Assembly (NCBI GenBank): GCA_019914945.1
Contig: CM034111.1
Coordinates: forward strand, 6,200,001-6,264,000
Direction of reading: 5' to 3'
DNA: 64,000 nt
Source: Typha latifolia
Lineage: Eukaryota > Streptophyta > Magnoliopsida > Poales > Typhaceae
The notes beneath the pieces are model-generated. The model did no database searches, was not told the origin of the DNA, and was given only the letters and a program-made list of their open reading frames with translations. Positions within the stretch are counted from its first letter, which is position 1; every line of letters starts with the position of its first letter. Below are positions 59,943-64,000 of the stretch, piece after piece. The position numbers and the translations under genes are program-made.

Positions 59943-62021
59943 AAATTTGCCCTCTCCTTATTCGGTGTGCAAGAACATCTCGTTCTTATTTTCGTTTGGT
60001 AACCTTAATCTAGCCTTGCCCACTGCATCGAAATCTTTATTGAGGCTTCATCATTCTCCAATGTTTGGAAAGGTGGATCAATAAGAGATAGTTGTGGTTT
60101 GGACTTTTTTTGGGCTTACGTTGTGTTTGGTCCGCCCTCTCTCTCCCATGCATAGTAGCAACTTGTACCAACTAATGTCTTGATTTAATAGCTCCTTATT
60201 TTTCCTTGTCACCATTGTTTTTAAGCGCCTCCACTATCTACCACTTTCTTTATGCCCTATCATCGTCATTCGAATTTTGGTACTATACATGTCTTTTGTG
60301 GGAGCTTGCATTTATTTTTATTACTTTATTCTACTACAAGTTTAGTGTCTTGTAGGTTCTTTATTTTCTTATTTGCTATAAGTTGGTGAACTTAAATCTT
60401 CTAGACTTTAGAAATTTATAGGGCTATGTCTTGGATTGTCTGATTGCAAAGAACCGCAGATTGACTCGACGCTCTCTACTCTCATAAATCTACCAAGATC
60501 ATTCTTTATTTTATAATTTTTATGTACACTTAAATTTGACGCTTTGTTTTATTTATACTATTGTCTAACATATACTAAGTGTAAGACTTGTCTCAAAGAG
60601 TTGTCTTTCTATTTTTCTCCTTATCTATGTATTATGTTGTCTTATCATAATTTGTAAAATGTAATGAATTATTGTTGTCTATGAGCTTTCACTTACATAA
60701 AAGTCAAATATCCCAACTGTATGAAGATTGACAATCTAAATTCTTAAAGAAATAGTACAAACATTATTTTATAATTCAGAATAAAGACTCGGCGTAATTT
60801 TACGGAGCCAAATATGATTTCTTATATAATGAAAATTATAGTTTGTGGCTCTATTATGATGATATTCCTTTCATAACTAGGTTTGTTAAATTATTTAAAT
60901 AGTTATTAATGTATTGGGAAGATACCTTAAAATGGTCATATTTTATGATCTCATGAAAAAACTTTCGCCTATGGGAGGGCTATTTGTATAAAAAATCAGA
61001 ACGCTTTGCCTATATGAGATCCATTCTTACAAGAAATCAAAACTATTTGCTATCGGATGAGGGGACTAACTCTACCTAATTCCTAGTGATATGATCCCAT
61101 ACATTTCATCAAAAATACCTTAAGATAGATTTTTGATTTTACCAATTAAATATGTTATCCAACTAATATTTCTCATTGTTAAAAAATCAATGAAAGGGAT
61201 ACCACATAATTAGCATAAAAATCATTTTGAAAATATCCAATTTGACATCGTACATCTGTATATCATTCATGAGTCATATATGCTTCCAATATGATGCATT
61301 ACAAGAAAATAGTTACCTAACTCGCATGTGAAAACTATCGTTGCAACAAAATGATTAATAAAAAACTTTAAGCAAGAAAAAAATAAAAAATAAAAAATAT
61401 TTATTATTTAAAATGGGAGAATGTGGACTAAGTATGGTTTAGCTTTAGTTTTGTAATTCCTTTTAATATTTTATATCTTAGAATTGTCTCATATTGTAAT
61501 GGTTTCATGAGCGAATTATTAAGACACTATAATTATATATTCACTTTTGACACTTTTATGTGTCAAACCACTTAGCTTATAATATGCTAATGTAAATATT
61601 TGTGCATTTATTTCCTCTTGACTTTATAATGACTATGACTTTCCTCGTAAGTCAAATTGAAATTCTTAAGGACATCAATAAAAAAAACTTGAATAAAATA
61701 TGTTAATTAAAATCAAATATTTGATTGTGAACTATTTGTGACATTGAATATTTAAACTTTTGCAATATTTATTTCTTCGTAATTGGATTTGACGATTTGA
61801 ATATTTTTGTATGTTTTTAAAAAATTATTCGTTGAAAAATGATGTGAATTAGATTATGATTTTGAGGGGAGCATGTTTTTGAATGATTACATGAATCAAA
61901 TATAATTTTAGGTGACAAATTATCTTTCATGCTTCAATATTTTCTCTTATATTGATTAAATTCTTTGTTAATTTATGAAAAAAAGGGTATAGTGGTATAG
62001 CATTATAGTCATTTGGAATTA
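59943..62021. other. AT-rich intergenic DNA
   Basis: No coding, RNA or element signal was recognised across about 2.1 kb. Confidence 0.55.
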
Positions 62022-62029
62022 ATTTGCTA

Positions 62030-62538
62030 TTAGACATGATCATTAGGCCCAACCCGCCCAAACTCGGCTCGAGCCCCATTTAGGCCCGGCCCGACCTGAG
62101 CTCGAGATGATAGTGGACAGTATGAGCTAAGCCTTTGCCTGCCTGGTCTTGCCCAAAAGTCCAATCCACTATTCTCATCTATGGCTCAACCCATAATGTA
62201 TGTATATTTCTATAATTTTTTTAGTTCCACATTAGATATTTAGTAAACTATATATCAATATATAAATATGTTCTCATGAAAGATAACTAAAATATCTTTA
62301 TATAAGCCCATTAAACTTGGCCCAATAAGATATAATATATTTTATACTTAACTAATTATATTGGACTATTATACCCAACCCAAGCCTAATATCTAATGGG
62401 CTAGTGGGCGGTAACAGGCTAGAATATTCTAGCCCAGCCTGAACTCGACCGGGCCCAGATGATTGGTGGGTCGGGCCATAAATAAATATTTAAGCCCGGT
62501 TGGCCAAGAAAGCCCGGCCCGCTCGATGATCATAGTCT
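62030..62538. mobile_element. hAT-type non-autonomous element (509 bp) with 8-bp target duplication
   Basis: ATTTGCTA occurs at both flanks (62022-62029 and 62539-62546). The ends are imperfect inverted repeats: TTAGACATGATCATTAGGCC on the left, and AGACTATGATCATCGAGCGG as the reverse complement of the right. Inside it is rich in GCCCGGCCCG/GGGCC motifs and has no coding capacity. An 8-bp duplication is the hAT signature. Confidence 0.8.
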
Positions 62539-62956
62539 ATTTGCTACGAATATATATTATATTATTTAATATATTTTTAAAACTTCGTATGCATTTCAAT
62601 TGGTATGAGTGTTGAGTTGTGCAAAATATTTTGATAGTAACAAAACTTTTGTTATACTTTATTAAAATGTGTACATTGTTGTGGGTAGATATTTTGTATT
62701 ATAAGAAAGTCTATTTTATCATAAAATTGTTAAAGGAAGAGATTATAAGGTTTTATTTGTACTCATATAATTGACAAATTATATTTTTAAAATAGATTTT
62801 ATTTAGGCAACATATCAAAATTTTATTTATGAGCATATGCACAGATTATTAAAATAGAAAGAATATTAAAATGAAAGATTGAAGAAATATTCATGAACAT
62901 ATGTTCAATCACCACTTTGAATATTCCTATTTATAGAGAAAGTTTTGGAGTTAGTA

Positions 62957-63142
62957 TAGTTCAAACACCTACGTGACTACATTCGAATTCTAGTATAGAT
63001 ATTCACTATAGCTCGAGCACCCAAGTAACTATATTTGAATGTTAGCTAGTATGTATAGTCTCAAATCTACACAATAATAGTTCGAACACCTAACTGATTT
63101 TATTCGAATACTAGCCAGTGTGGATTTTCTCAAATCTACATA
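62957..63142. repeat. Imperfect tandem repeat, three units
   Basis: TAG(T/C)TC(A/G)A(A/G)CACC openings at 62957, 63009 and 63078 are followed by similar text (ATTCGAAT-CTAG, TCTCAAATCTACA). Spacing is 52 and 69 bp. It may be part of the LTR that ends near 63675. Confidence 0.6.
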
Positions 63143-63678
63143 ATTTATGGAGCATTTTTGAAGGAATATTTTATCTATCTATAAGAGGTATTTAAGAAAA
63201 TTTTAATCTAACCCGAAGTAAGTGGTCTATACTATTTTTTTGATCATCTTATGGAGTTGATTATCTTATGGAGGCCATTGGAGTCTTGTAGATCACCTCC
63301 CGGCTTCCAACGGATTGAATTTCTATCGACTCGAATTTCTATCGACTCAACATATCTACATCAGATATACAAGAACTATGTCTTGATGGTCACTAACATA
63401 GAATGATTAATCTCGAAGATGATTATAGTTTGGAAAGGTTGTTATAGATTGAGTAGTGAAGATCGACGAGTGATTTGTAAGCTTTTTATATTTTCTATAA
63501 TTTTAGTGATAGATTTCAATTCGAATTTGGGTATTTAGTTTTTTTACCTAATTCAAGGTATTTTTCAGGTAAATTTTTTTCGTCTACAATTGTCTTTTGA
63601 TGCTTTATTTTTTATATATATTTTATTTATGAAGTGTGATAGACTTATCTTCTAGGGTTTATTATAATATTTTTTAAT
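63143..63678 (+). other. Probable end of an LTR upstream of the primer-binding site
   Basis: AT-rich sequence directly 5' of the primer-binding site at 63679. By position it should be the end of a 5' LTR. The LTR start was not found. Confidence 0.35.
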
Positions 63679-63691
63679 TGGTATTAGAGCA
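63679..63691 (+). promoter_or_regulatory. Retrotransposon primer-binding site (initiator Met-tRNA)
   Basis: TGGTATTAGAGCA differs by one base from TGGTATCAGAGCA. It marks the start of the internal region of a plus-strand LTR retrotransposon whose body lies beyond the right edge. The following ~310 bp (to 64000) hold a 19-bp tandem duplication (TCTACTAACAATATAAGTA near 63808-63845) but no clear gag. Confidence 0.6.
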
Positions 63692-64000
63692 TACTGATTC
63701 ACGTTTTTTCATATTAAAAGCATTTAAAAAGAGATCGTAAAAGCAACAAATCAAGGAGAGGCGAACCCTTGCAACTACTCAAGATCAATCTCTCCACTCT
63801 TCCTTGTCTACTAACAATATAAGTATCTACTAACAATATAAGTAATACAGAACAACCAAGATGGAAGGCAAAAATGCAGTCTTGCTTCTGACGTTGTCTT
63901 CCATATCCCAGCTTTTTGTTCCGGTTGTGGAGATCAAAGCAAAAGGCAAAGGCAAGAGACAAAGTGAAAAAAGATGGCCAAGTAAAATAAGTCAATTATG

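Overview
This is nuclear DNA of a flowering plant, most likely a monocot. It holds one clear single-copy gene, and most of the rest is dead or nested transposable elements. The monocot call rests on the RPN1 protein reading, which resembles the grass protein as I remember it; the species cannot be named. Large AT-rich introns, organelle-derived inserts, long LTRs and many elements with target-site duplications fit a TE-rich plant genome.

Region 1 (1-20.4 kb, minus strand): the 5' three quarters of RPN1 (26S proteasome regulatory subunit 2, PSMD2 homolog). Nineteen exons were read by joining every GT-AG junction in frame. They give about 684 residues before the gene runs off the left edge, out of a usual ~890. 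Four introns are 2.6-4.6 kb. They hold a degenerate hAT transposon (15.8-18.5 kb), a purine-rich minisatellite (~6.0-6.45 kb) and an inverted pair of LTR-like repeats flanking exons 7-9.

Region 2 (22.2-43.1 kb): a nested pile of Ty3/gypsy retrotransposons. It contains a 5'-truncated minus-strand element (22196-26619), a plus-strand chromovirus-like 3' end with a long LTR (26620-32108), and a nearly complete minus-strand element of the first family (36498-42877). Two solo LTRs have exact 5-bp target duplications (28578-30840, CTTTT; 32519-33316, TCACA). A third probable one (32362-36037) is itself interrupted by the second.

Region 3 (43.1-49.6 kb): a broken CACTA (En/Spm) transposase, then a reversed LTR with a 39-bp minisatellite. 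Into that LTR a Mutator-like element with ~45-bp terminal inverted repeats has inserted (47309-49101). It carries fragments of host genes, one resembling plant NFRKB/INO80-associated protein.

Region 4 (49.6-58.46 kb): AT-rich DNA with a MITE, CT microsatellites, one short GC-rich ORF of unknown status, and another long LTR (from 55635).

Region 5 (58.47-59.9 kb): a mosaic organelle-derived insert. It has pieces of plastid trnI-GAU intron, clpP and ndhK/ndhJ, directly joined to a fragment resembling the helicase part of CRESS-DNA Rep proteins and to other unassigned sequence.

Region 6 (59.9-64 kb): AT-rich DNA with a 509-bp hAT-type non-autonomous element (8-bp duplication ATTTGCTA), a short tandem repeat, and a probable retrotransposon 5' end marked by an initiator-tRNA primer-binding site at 63679.

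Apart from RPN1, no intact protein gene was found. All limits and identities come from reading the sequence; no database search was possible.
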